Source of the DNA: Myxococcales bacterium
Lineage (GTDB): Bacteria; Myxococcota; Bradymonadia; REDH01
NCBI GenBank assembly: GCA_018970625.1
Contig: JAGWVZ010000208.1
Location: forward strand, 1 to 6,476
Direction: 5' to 3'
DNA length: 6,476 bases
A program made the translations under genes and the position numbers. The notes beneath the pieces were generated by a model. That model did not search any database and was not told the DNA's origin. It worked only from the letters and a program-made list of their open reading frames with translations. Positions 1 to 6,151 of the stretch are shown piece by piece (position 1 is the first letter of the stretch; each line of letters starts with the position of its first letter).

Positions 1-2
1 CG

Positions 3-227
3 CTCAGCGGCTTTCTGCCGTCGCTTCAGGAGCATGTCGATGCGGTGTTCCGTCCTGCTTCCGAAACCGCGCTGCAGGCCTGTCAGGAAGCGATCGACGC
101 TTTCGACTCCGATGGCTCAACGCAGGACGACTACCGACGGGCCATCACGCGCGTCGGACTTTGCCTGCAACGTTACGCGACAGCGGTGACCAATGTATCG
201 GCGGAATACAGCCGGGCGGGTGACTAG
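3..227 (+). CDS. C-terminal fragment of an unrecognised protein
   Basis: The frame is open from the left edge to a TAG at 225-227, giving about 74 residues of a protein whose start lies outside the window. A GTG at 45 could be read as a start, but the frame is open upstream of it with no Shine-Dalgarno, so I treat it as an internal valine. The visible part is Ala/Arg/Gln-rich and probably mostly helical, with pieces such as ETALQACQEAIDAF and DDYRRAITRVGLCLQRYA. It shows no metal-binding motif, signal peptide or membrane segment. It ends 20 bases before the next gene on the same strand, so it may be the upstream member of the same operon. I do not recognise the family and assign no function. 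Confidence 0.55.
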   Translation, partial: LSGFLPSLQEHVDAVFRPASETALQACQEAIDAFDSDGSTQDDYRRAITRVGLCLQRYATAVTNVSAEYSRAGD

Positions 228-237
228 CGGAGCGACT

Positions 238-243
238 GGAGGA
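238..243 (+). promoter_or_regulatory. Strong Shine-Dalgarno of the metallo-hydrolase gene
   Basis: GGAGGA lies four bases upstream of the ATG at 248, a near-perfect complement to the 16S rRNA 3' end. It fixes the start of the metallo-hydrolase. It is also the only strong ribosome binding site in the plus-strand cluster; the three downstream genes have none and instead overlap the preceding stop codons. Confidence 0.75.
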
Positions 244-247
244 CGAT

Positions 248-913
248 ATGCGCACCGTCCTTGATGCAGCTGATGTGTTCGTCGTGTCAGAACCGGTCGG
301 CCCTTTCGCCATGAACCAGTACCTTGTGGGGTGTAAACGCTCTGGGCAGGGTGCGATTATCGATGCCGGCGGACCTCCTGCGGCTTTCCTGCAAGAAGCA
401 AGTCGGCGCGGCGTACAGATTGTCGCCATTCTGCAGACGCACGCGCACATCGACCATGTTCTGGGTCTGCCTGAAACACGCACCGCCCTGCCCCATGTGC
501 CGATCTGGCTGCATTCAAACGAAGTCCCGCTCTATGAGGGGGTAGTCATGCAGGCACGGATGTTCGGGCTGCGTGCCTCGGCGCTGCCCGCCGTGACAGA
601 CTGGATTGAACAGGGCGGTCGTATCGCAGTAGGTGACCTTCGCTTTGATTGCCTGCTGACTCCGGGGCATAGTCCGGGTCATATCTGTTTTCACGAGCGG
701 TCCCATGGCCTTCTCTTCGGTGGTGATCTGCTGTTTCGGGGCTCCATCGGTCGCACCGACCTGCCAGGATCCGATGCTGTCGTCATGCGCCAGAGCCTGC
801 GGCAGATCATGACCCTGCCCGATGAGACGCGCGTGTTTCCCGGGCATATGGGGGACACGACGATCGTTCAGGAGCGCCGATCCAATCCCTTTATCGCTGA
901 CGCGTTGTCGTGA
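248..913 (+). CDS. Metallo-beta-lactamase-fold hydrolase, glyoxalase II-like (YcbL-type)
   Basis: This 221-residue cytoplasmic enzyme of the metallo-beta-lactamase superfamily has no signal peptide. The binuclear metal site is complete: H65-x-H67-x-D69-H70 (THAHIDH), H141 in TPGHSPGH, D160 in GGDLLF and H200 in FPGH. The stretch GSIGRTDLPGSD (165-176) and the ending QERRSNPF are typical of the short YcbL-type glyoxalase-II-like hydrolases. These lack the C-terminal substrate-binding domain of true glyoxalase II (about 250 residues). Family members hydrolyse thioesters such as S-lactoylglutathione, or act on related sulfur compounds; the substrate here cannot be read from the sequence. The residue after H200 is Met, where most relatives have Gly (PGHG). 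The ATG start is set by the GGAGGA at 238. The stop overlaps the kinase start by four bases, suggesting co-translation. The fold call is certain; the exact activity is not. Confidence 0.92.
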   Translation: MRTVLDAADVFVVSEPVGPFAMNQYLVGCKRSGQGAIIDAGGPPAAFLQEASRRGVQIVAILQTHAHIDHVLGLPETRTALPHVPIWLHSNEVPLYEGVVMQARMFGLRASALPAVTDWIEQGGRIAVGDLRFDCLLTPGHSPGHICFHERSHGLLFGGDLLFRGSIGRTDLPGSDAVVMRQSLRQIMTLPDETRVFPGHMGDTTIVQERRSNPFIADALS

Positions 914-1551
914 TTGCGGAGGCTCCATACATCGCGGTCGCCGGTAATATCGGCGCTGGCAAATCGTCATTTCTGGAGTTTGTTACATCCCGTTTCCGCG
1001 TAGAACCAGTCTACGAGCCAAACGAGGAAAACCCTTTTCTGGCGCCATTTTACGACGACATGGCCAGATGGGCGTTCCACAGCCAGATCTTTTTTCTGGC
1101 AGCAAAACTGCAGATTCACGACCAGCTGACGCACACCACCGGCCCGATTATTCAGGATCGGACGATCTGGGAGGACGCCGAGATTTTCGCCGAACAACTG
1201 TACCGAACAGGCAAGTTATCGGCAGAGGAATACGCAACGTATCGACGTTTGTACGAATCGGCGCTGGACCGCATTCGTCCGCCCGATGTACTGATCTATC
1301 TGCGGTGTCCGGTGAAAACACTGACTCGCCGCATCGTTCGTCGCGGTCGCGTCATGGAGCGTGGTATTCCGGCCGCGTATCTGCGCGCCTTGCATGACCT
1401 GTACGAAGCGTGGTTTGAACGCTGGACCCTTTCGCCAAAGCTGGTCATTCAGACGGATCGAATGGACCCGGTCACCGATCTGCTCGCGCACACGGAAGTT
1501 CTGGATCTGATGGGAGACTATCTTCAGAGACGCACCCCGGGCGTGTCTTGA
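910..1551 (+). CDS. Deoxynucleoside kinase (dNK family)
   Basis: This 213-residue enzyme is predicted to transfer the ATP gamma-phosphate to the 5'-OH of a deoxynucleoside, the first step of dNTP salvage. The Walker A loop is GNIGAGKS (12-19). The DRT at 83-85 matches the (E/D)RS motif that carries the catalytic base and the conserved Arg of the dCK/dGK/Drosophila-dNK and bacterial dAK/dGK family. PPDVLIYLRC (124-133) is the usual core strand. Arg-rich residues 140-150 ending in ME form the ATP-binding LID, followed by YLRALHDLYEAW. The length is normal for a bacterial dNK. The start is GTG at 910 within GTGA, sharing four bases with the upstream TGA; no Shine-Dalgarno is visible, so translation is probably coupled. 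The Walker A loop begins 12 residues in, leaving no room for a shorter start. Base preference (dA, dG, dC, T) cannot be decided by eye. Thymidylate kinase is less likely because of the DRT and LID layout. Confidence 0.9.
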   Translation: MIAEAPYIAVAGNIGAGKSSFLEFVTSRFRVEPVYEPNEENPFLAPFYDDMARWAFHSQIFFLAAKLQIHDQLTHTTGPIIQDRTIWEDAEIFAEQLYRTGKLSAEEYATYRRLYESALDRIRPPDVLIYLRCPVKTLTRRIVRRGRVMERGIPAAYLRALHDLYEAWFERWTLSPKLVIQTDRMDPVTDLLAHTEVLDLMGDYLQRRTPGVS

Positions 1552-2918
1552 CAGCGCACTGGGGAAGGCGGTCGCCACCCGGGCACTGGAGCCCTCGCAG
1601 CCGGTCCTGCCTTGCGCTTCTGGTGTGGATGACGGGGGCCTGCACGTCGTCCGAGGTGAGCCTTCCCGAACTACCTTTACGGCCCCTCCTGTACACCGAG
1701 GTGACGTCGCGTGTGGAAGGCGGGATCCCTGGCTTCGACGAATGGCTGGCGCCCAACCATGATCCCCTCGCCTGGCCAGCCGAGGCTTCATCGGGCGTCC
1801 TGCCTACGCATGTTTCGGTCGTGAGGGAGCCCCGATCGGCCGAGGAGCTGATGCTGGCGGTGTTCGAGGCGTTGTTGTCGGAGGACGACGGTCAGCTGGA
1901 GTCGCTGGTCTTCACGAGCGAAGGCTACATGGCAGCTGCGCGCACGAACGAGACCGACGCCGAAGCGACGATCGCCGAGCTCGAGGCTGGTGTTCGGGCA
2001 CTCTTCGAGCAGTTCGAGTCGCCGAGTGAATCTCAGGCGCGACCCGATGGCTTGCGCGGTCTCATGGAAGCCGGCCAGATCACGGTGGGTCGCGGGCGTA
2101 ACCTGGACGGCTCGTCGACGACGCCGGAACAGATACCGGTGATGCACTGGAACAGTGAGATGGTGATGCGACTTCGCGACACCGACGTGGAGTTCGTGCT
2201 TCGTTTCCCCAAGGTGCTGGTGGGAACGGATGGGGTGTGGCGGCTCGCCGCAGCGCCTACGGTTGACGGCCGATTTCAGGCGTTTCGTGCGCTCGGCATG
2301 GACCTGAAACCGGAGATGATGTCTGCAGAGCATTCTGCATTCCCTCTAAGTGTAGGTAATTATTGGCATTACCGAACAATTCGACCCCTGTCATCGCAAC
2401 CCCGGGAGACGAATGGGCGCACAGCCAACAGCACTGCGAACAGCGGCTATCGGGATGAAGTCATTCAGACGGATGATCACTCAGGCTACCGACTGGTTCG
2501 TCTGCGCCGTCTCTTTGATGATCCCAACCGTCCGAGTCAGGTCTTCGCGTGGCTGGTGACGCCGTTACGTGTTTATGCGTGTTCCCGCGATTGTCAGCGT
2601 AGCATCGACGATACGGGTTGGATTCTGACCTACGCGCAGAATCAGGTACCGCTTCTGGTGTTGCCCGCACTGCCCGGCGAGGCGTGGGGTACCGGAGGAA
2701 ACGACACGGAGCACAATGTCTGGCGCATCGCGCCAGAGCGTCAGGAGATCGTGGTTCCGTCGGGCACTTTTTCGGACGCGGTGGAGCTGTCTCGCTCGGT
2801 GGCGGGTGGGCAACAGTTTGTGTACTTTGCTGCCGGAGTCGGATTCGTGATGCGCCGCAACAATGCGGGGCTGCAGACCGAAGACGAAGAGCTGATCGAC
2901 TATCGGATCATGCCGTGA
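1548..2918 (+). CDS. Predicted lipoprotein of unknown function
   Basis: This 456-residue protein of no family I can name has an N-terminus resembling a lipoprotein signal. Arg-containing residues 1-20 are followed by a hydrophobic run (CLALLVWM, 21-28) and TGAC with Cys32 as the likely lipidated residue. Thr at -3 is off-consensus, so lipidation is probable rather than certain. Two regions follow. Residues about 85-250 are helical and acidic at first (ELMLAVFEALLSEDDGQLESL). A second, beta-rich part from about 265 opens with FPLSVGNYWHYRT and contains C345-x3-C349, a possible disulfide, and FVYFAAGVGFVMRR near the end. The two parts are joined near a TANSTANS direct repeat. The only start that keeps the signal is TTG at 1548, overlapping the kinase stop by four bases (TTGA) without a Shine-Dalgarno; GTG at 1623 would remove most of the signal. 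The stop overlaps uvrC by four bases. It probably acts at the envelope, unlike its neighbours. Confidence 0.82.
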   Translation: MTAHWGRRSPPGHWSPRSRSCLALLVWMTGACTSSEVSLPELPLRPLLYTEVTSRVEGGIPGFDEWLAPNHDPLAWPAEASSGVLPTHVSVVREPRSAEELMLAVFEALLSEDDGQLESLVFTSEGYMAAARTNETDAEATIAELEAGVRALFEQFESPSESQARPDGLRGLMEAGQITVGRGRNLDGSSTTPEQIPVMHWNSEMVMRLRDTDVEFVLRFPKVLVGTDGVWRLAAAPTVDGRFQAFRALGMDLKPEMMSAEHSAFPLSVGNYWHYRTIRPLSSQPRETNGRTANSTANSGYRDEVIQTDDHSGYRLVRLRRLFDDPNRPSQVFAWLVTPLRVYACSRDCQRSIDDTGWILTYAQNQVPLLVLPALPGEAWGTGGNDTEHNVWRIAPERQEIVVPSGTFSDAVELSRSVAGGQQFVYFAAGVGFVMRRNNAGLQTEDEELIDYRIMP

Positions 2919-5203
2919 GCGACGCCCTGCACGAGAAAGTCAACCGGCTACCACAAAAGCCGGGCGTGTATCTGCTCAAGGATGCCGAGGGGGTGATCGC
3001 GTACATCGGCAAGGCGACCAACCTTCGGAGTCGTGTCCGGAGTTACTTCGGTCAGCAGGACACCCGCACGTTCGTACAGCAGCTGGACTACTGGCTGCGC
3101 GATGTGGATGTGATCGTGACGCAGAGCCCCAAGGAGGCCCTGCTACTTGAGAACACGCTCATCAAGAAACATCGCCCGCGGTTCAACTTTATGCTCCGCG
3201 ACGACAAGAATTACCTTTCGTTGCGAATCGATACCAGCCATGCGTGGCCGCGGGTCGAGCTTGTTCGACACATGCGGGATGATGGAGCGCAGTACTTTGG
3301 TCCGTATCACTCTGCGCAGGCGGTTCGACAGACGCTGAGCGTGATCAACCGTTTCTTTCACCTGCGTAATTGCCCGGATACGGTGCTGAATAATCGCACG
3401 CGCCCATGTCTGCAGTATCAGATCAAGCGATGCCCGGCGCCGTGTGTATTGCCGGTCTCGCGGGACGAGTATCTGGACGACGTGCACCACGCGATGCTGT
3501 TTCTGCAGGGGCGAGAGTCGGAGCTGACGGATCAGCTGGAGGCACGCATGGAGCGGGCCGCCGAGCAGCTGGAGTTTGAGCAGGCCGCGCATCTGAGAGA
3601 TCAGATCGTGGCGATCAGGGCGTCGCTGCAGCGGCAGTCGGCGGTGCAAACGACCCAGGTCGATCAGGACATCATCGGGCTGCACAGGCAGGGCGGCAGT
3701 GTGGCCGTCGCGGTGCTCACCTTCCGTCACGGTAGTCTCACCGATGTGGCGACGTTCGGGCTCAGCGATCAGGTGTTCCCGGACGATGAGCTGCTGGGGA
3801 GCTTTGTCAGCCAGTTTTACAGCCTGCAGTCGCGTACGCCGCCCGCCGAGATTGTGGTGCCTCTGCTGCCCGCCGACTCGGCTGAGCTGGAAGACCTGCT
3901 GGCCGATGAGCGCGGTTCAAAGGTGAAGTTCACGGCGCCACAACGCGGAGACCGTCGCAAACTTATCGAAATGGCCGAAGAGAATGCGCGCACATGGTTT
4001 GATGAACACATGACCTCTACGGCGCGTATGATGGCTGCGGTGTCGAAGCTTCGCGAGAAGTTGGGGTTGCGTCAGATGCCTCGCACGATGGAGTGTTACG
4101 ACATCTCGAACTTTCAGGGTCGGCAGATTGTGGCGTCACAGGTGGCGTTCGTCGATGGCGAGCCCGACAAGGCGCGGTATCGAAAGTATCGCATCCGGAC
4201 GACGGTCGGACAGGACGACTTCGCGTCCATGTTCGAGGAACTACAGCGGCGCGCGAAGCAGGCGATCGATGGTGTTCTGTCGATGCCTGACCTGATCATC
4301 ATCGACGGTGGCAAGGGTCAGCTGAACATGGCGATTCAGGCACTGCACGATCTTGGGTTTCACGACCAGGAGGTGGTGTCGCTGGCCAAGTCTCGCGTGG
4401 TGGGGACAACGGTTGAACAGGATGCACCGACGTACTCTCCCGAGCGCGTTTTTTTGCCCGGCCAGCGCGAGCCAAAGGTGCTGAAGCAGAACAGTGACGA
4501 GCTGTACCTGTTAACACGGATACGTGACGAGGCTCACCGCGTGGCGATCGGCTATCACCGGGAGCTTCGCAAGAAGGCCACCTTACGAAGCCAGGTCGAC
4601 GACATCGAAGGGATCGGTCCGACTCGGCGTGGTCAGTTGATTCGGCATTTTGGCAGTGTGAAGCGACTTCGCGAAGCCACCCTGTCAGAGATCGAGTCGG
4701 CGCCGGGCATGAACGTCAATCTGGCAGCGCGTGTGTATGCGTACTTTCACCCCGACGCGATGGATCGCCCTGCGACGGCGATGAGTTTTGACCGGGATTA
4801 CCCGGATGACGTTGACTTCGGCCCTGATGCGGATGACCTGAGCCAGCGCCATCCCGATGAGGAGGAGGTCCTGTTCGATGACCTCGACGAGCCAGACGAC
4901 GAGCGGCTCACCGTGGACCGGTTCGACCCCGGCGCTCCGCTGTCTGGTGATCACCGGTCGTTTCGCCATCCTGATGATGGGGTGCGGACGGCGTCAGACA
5001 GACCTCATGATTCGACGGTAGCGTCGGCACCGCGCTCGGGCACCACCCGTCGCGTACCGGACGGAGCACGGTCAACATCGCGCGTACAACCGTGGGAGGA
5101 CGGGGCTCCCGTTATCTCTATTGCGGACCAACTGCGCGAACGCATGGGAACCACTCGCGTTATTGCCGCAGGGAGTAAACGCCCGCGAAAGAAGCAGCGA
5201 TAA
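2915..5203 (+). CDS. uvrC: UvrABC excinuclease subunit C with extended C-terminal tail
   Basis: UvrC binds the UvrB-DNA complex and cuts the damaged strand on both sides of the lesion. All parts are present in order. The GIY-YIG nuclease has GVY 17-19, YIG 30-32, and catalytic Y30, R40 and E79. The four-cysteine Fe-S site is C153, C165, C173 and C177 (RPCLQYQIKRCPAPC). The UVR helix that contacts UvrB is around 202-240. The RNase-H-like endonuclease has D396 (CYDIS), the D434-D435 pair, D464 (IDGGKGQ) and H541 (RDEAH). A tandem helix-hairpin-helix begins DDIEGIGPTRRGQL and ends near 612. The protein has 762 residues against about 600-620 usual: roughly 150 extra residues follow the HhH, first Asp/Glu-rich, then Ser/Thr/Arg-rich, ending in KRPRKKQR. 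The start is GTG at 2915, overlapping the lipoprotein stop as GTGA and placing the PGVY motif at the normal distance. The frame stays open upstream to an ATG at 2618, but that part is Arg/Gly-rich shadow. No key residue is missing. Confidence 0.97.
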   Translation: MSDALHEKVNRLPQKPGVYLLKDAEGVIAYIGKATNLRSRVRSYFGQQDTRTFVQQLDYWLRDVDVIVTQSPKEALLLENTLIKKHRPRFNFMLRDDKNYLSLRIDTSHAWPRVELVRHMRDDGAQYFGPYHSAQAVRQTLSVINRFFHLRNCPDTVLNNRTRPCLQYQIKRCPAPCVLPVSRDEYLDDVHHAMLFLQGRESELTDQLEARMERAAEQLEFEQAAHLRDQIVAIRASLQRQSAVQTTQVDQDIIGLHRQGGSVAVAVLTFRHGSLTDVATFGLSDQVFPDDELLGSFVSQFYSLQSRTPPAEIVVPLLPADSAELEDLLADERGSKVKFTAPQRGDRRKLIEMAEENARTWFDEHMTSTARMMAAVSKLREKLGLRQMPRTMECYDISNFQGRQIVASQVAFVDGEPDKARYRKYRIRTTVGQDDFASMFEELQRRAKQAIDGVLSMPDLIIIDGGKGQLNMAIQALHDLGFHDQEVVSLAKSRVVGTTVEQDAPTYSPERVFLPGQREPKVLKQNSDELYLLTRIRDEAHRVAIGYHRELRKKATLRSQVDDIEGIGPTRRGQLIRHFGSVKRLREATLSEIESAPGMNVNLAARVYAYFHPDAMDRPATAMSFDRDYPDDVDFGPDADDLSQRHPDEEEVLFDDLDEPDDERLTVDRFDPGAPLSGDHRSFRHPDDGVRTASDRPHDSTVASAPRSGTTRRVPDGARSTSRVQPWEDGAPVISIADQLRERMGTTRVIAAGSKRPRKKQR

Positions 5204-5238
5204 ATAAAGGACTGGTTTTCGATATTTTCAGGTGAAAT

Positions 5239-5263
5239 AGCGTTTCCATATCGCGCAAACGCT
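5239..5263. other. Inverted repeat, 7-bp stem with 11-base loop
   Basis: AGCGTTT (5239-5245) pairs perfectly with AAACGCT (5257-5263). It sits two bases from the stronger hairpin at 5266-5292. On the minus strand the stem is followed by ATTTCA, a poor U-tract, so it could help terminate transcription from the tatD-like gene. The stem is short and the loop large; a contribution to termination is inference. Confidence 0.35.
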
Positions 5264-5265
5264 CC

Positions 5266-5292
5266 CCGATAAACTGACATTCAGTTTACCGG
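5266..5292. terminator. Hairpin between convergent genes, possible bidirectional terminator
   Basis: TAAACTGA (5270-5277) and TCAGTTTA (5281-5288) form a perfect 8-bp stem around a CAT loop. An A/C mismatch (5269/5289) separates this from three further pairs, CCG (5266-5268) with CGG (5290-5292). The location between convergent ends fits a shared terminator. Against this, neither strand has a run of T after the stem and the upper stem is AT-rich, so it is not a classic intrinsic terminator. It may instead act with Rho, or protect 3' ends. Confidence 0.4.
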
Positions 5293-5368
5293 CATGAAAC
5301 ACGATATGCTTCTGCAGCAACAGGAACGAACGATGAATATCGAGAAATGCTGATCCACTTCGTGCGAG

Positions 5369-6151
5369 TCACCATACCCCGAATAATTGCCGCGCATTTT
5401 CGGCAGTCAGCCCGGCAATTTCTGCACCGCTTACGCCACGCAGCCAGGCAACGGTATCCATGACGGGCAACAGGTCATCGCAGATGCCTTCCCCCGGTCG
5501 GCGGTCGCCTGTGGTCATGGCGGGGGCGTCGGTTTCAATCAACAGTTGCCAGTCGGGAATGTGAGTGGCGGCAGCGCGCACCCGGCTGCTGTGATTTCGC
5601 GTGACAGGCGGCCCGATTCCGACATGGAAATTCAGACGTGCGTACTGGCGCGCCTCTTCGAGACTGCCAGAAAATGCGTGAATTACGCCGCGCAATTGTT
5701 TCTGACCATATTGCTTTAATAATTCAGCAACCCGCGCATGACATCGAACGGCATGCACAATCAGGGGTTTATCGAGAGAATTCGCCAGTTGAATATGCGC
5801 AATAAACCATTGTTCCACGAGGTCATGCAGGGGGTGATTCCGGGGAATCCTGAGATGATCGAGGCCACTTTCCCCCACCGCTATCGCCCACGGTTGGGCC
5901 GCGAGTTCGCAGACCTGTCGCCATCGCGCGCACTCCTGAGGTGGCACCGGGTTTTCTTCTACCCACCATGGATGTAACGCAATCGCCTGACGCACTCGCA
6001 GGTCATGGGCGAGCGCGTGTCGCGTTTGCTGCGACTGTTCCGGGATGACTCCGGGAATGACGGCGCGGTAATCAGGGTGAAGAAACAGCCCCCTGGCCCG
6101 TTGTTCATCCGCGATCTCGTCGATGTGGATATGCGAATCGACGAAGGTCAT
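5369..6151 (-). CDS. TatD-family metal-dependent hydrolase
   Basis: This 260-residue cytoplasmic protein has the amidohydrolase-type TIM-barrel fold of the TatD family. Characterised members are Mg-dependent 3'-5' exonucleases on DNA/RNA, or hydrolases of unsettled substrate (YcfH, YjjV). The metal ligands expected for the family are present: H7 and H9 in DSHIHID, E94 in AVGESGLDH, H133 in KPLIVHAV, H158 in GVIHAFSGS and D208 in LLIETDAPA. GIGPPVT at 178-184 replaces the common GIGG-x-VT. The length is normal. The ATG at 6149-6151 overlaps the FtsK stop by one base (TAATG), so it is probably translated from the ftsK message. An AAGGG (plus-strand 6155-6159) lies just three bases upstream. The gene ends facing uvrC. 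Which TatD paralogue it is cannot be settled, so I give no symbol. Confidence 0.92.
   Translation of the reverse strand: MTFVDSHIHIDEIADEQRARGLFLHPDYRAVIPGVIPEQSQQTRHALAHDLRVRQAIALHPWWVEENPVPPQECARWRQVCELAAQPWAIAVGESGLDHLRIPRNHPLHDLVEQWFIAHIQLANSLDKPLIVHAVRCHARVAELLKQYGQKQLRGVIHAFSGSLEEARQYARLNFHVGIGPPVTRNHSSRVRAAATHIPDWQLLIETDAPAMTTGDRRPGEGICDDLLPVMDTVAWLRGVSGAEIAGLTAENARQLFGVW

Larger units (their letters stand above)
5204..5368. other. Convergent intergenic region between uvrC and the tatD-like gene
   Basis: These 165 bases separate two genes that end towards each other. I find no gene I can support. The region is more AT-rich than the flanking coding sequence and carries two adjacent inverted repeats (5239-5263 and 5266-5292). 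It also has two pairs of CGATAT/ATATCG half-sites (5220-5225 with 5248-5253, and 5302-5307 with 5337-5342). A 19-codon ATG-to-TGA frame at 5294-5353 lacks a ribosome binding site. The likeliest role is transcription termination for both units. Confidence 0.6.

Noticed and set aside
344..820. Three matches to GGGNAGGG, the E. coli FtsK-orienting KOPS: 344-351 on plus, 486-493 and 813-820 on minus.
   Set aside because: They occur on both strands within one GC-rich gene, so there is no polarity, and the KOPS of this organism is unknown.
1548..1553. A perfect TTGACA, as in a sigma-70 -35 box.
   Set aside because: No -10-like hexamer lies 16-18 bases downstream (the sequence is GC-rich), and the bases are the TTG start and second codon of the lipoprotein.
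1216..1791. A 191-codon minus-strand open frame opposite the kinase and lipoprotein.
   Set aside because: It is Arg/Ser-rich with no motif and lies antisense to a kinase with intact motifs, so it is a codon-bias shadow. The same holds for other long antisense frames such as 3143-3730, 515-970 and 1788-2333.
2357..2362. An AT-rich TAATTA patch inside the lipoprotein gene, a possible internal -10 for uvrC.
   Set aside because: The matching -35 position (2334-2339, TCTGCA) is poor, and the patch falls in the codons of the motif SVGNYWHY.
2618..2914. An in-frame 99-codon N-terminal extension of UvrC starting at ATG 2618.
   Set aside because: It lies wholly inside the lipoprotein gene, its translation is Arg/Gly-rich without domain character, and GTG 2915 gives the normal UvrC N-terminus with PGVY at residues 16-19.
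5294..5353. A 19-codon small frame (MKHDMLLQQQERTMNIEKC) just after the intergenic hairpin.
   Set aside because: There is no Shine-Dalgarno, it is too short to judge by composition, and no conservation can be tested here.
5387..5977. Plus-strand open frames of 110 and 79 codons opposite the tatD-like gene.
   Set aside because: The minus-strand frame has all TatD metal ligands; the plus-strand translations have no recognisable features.
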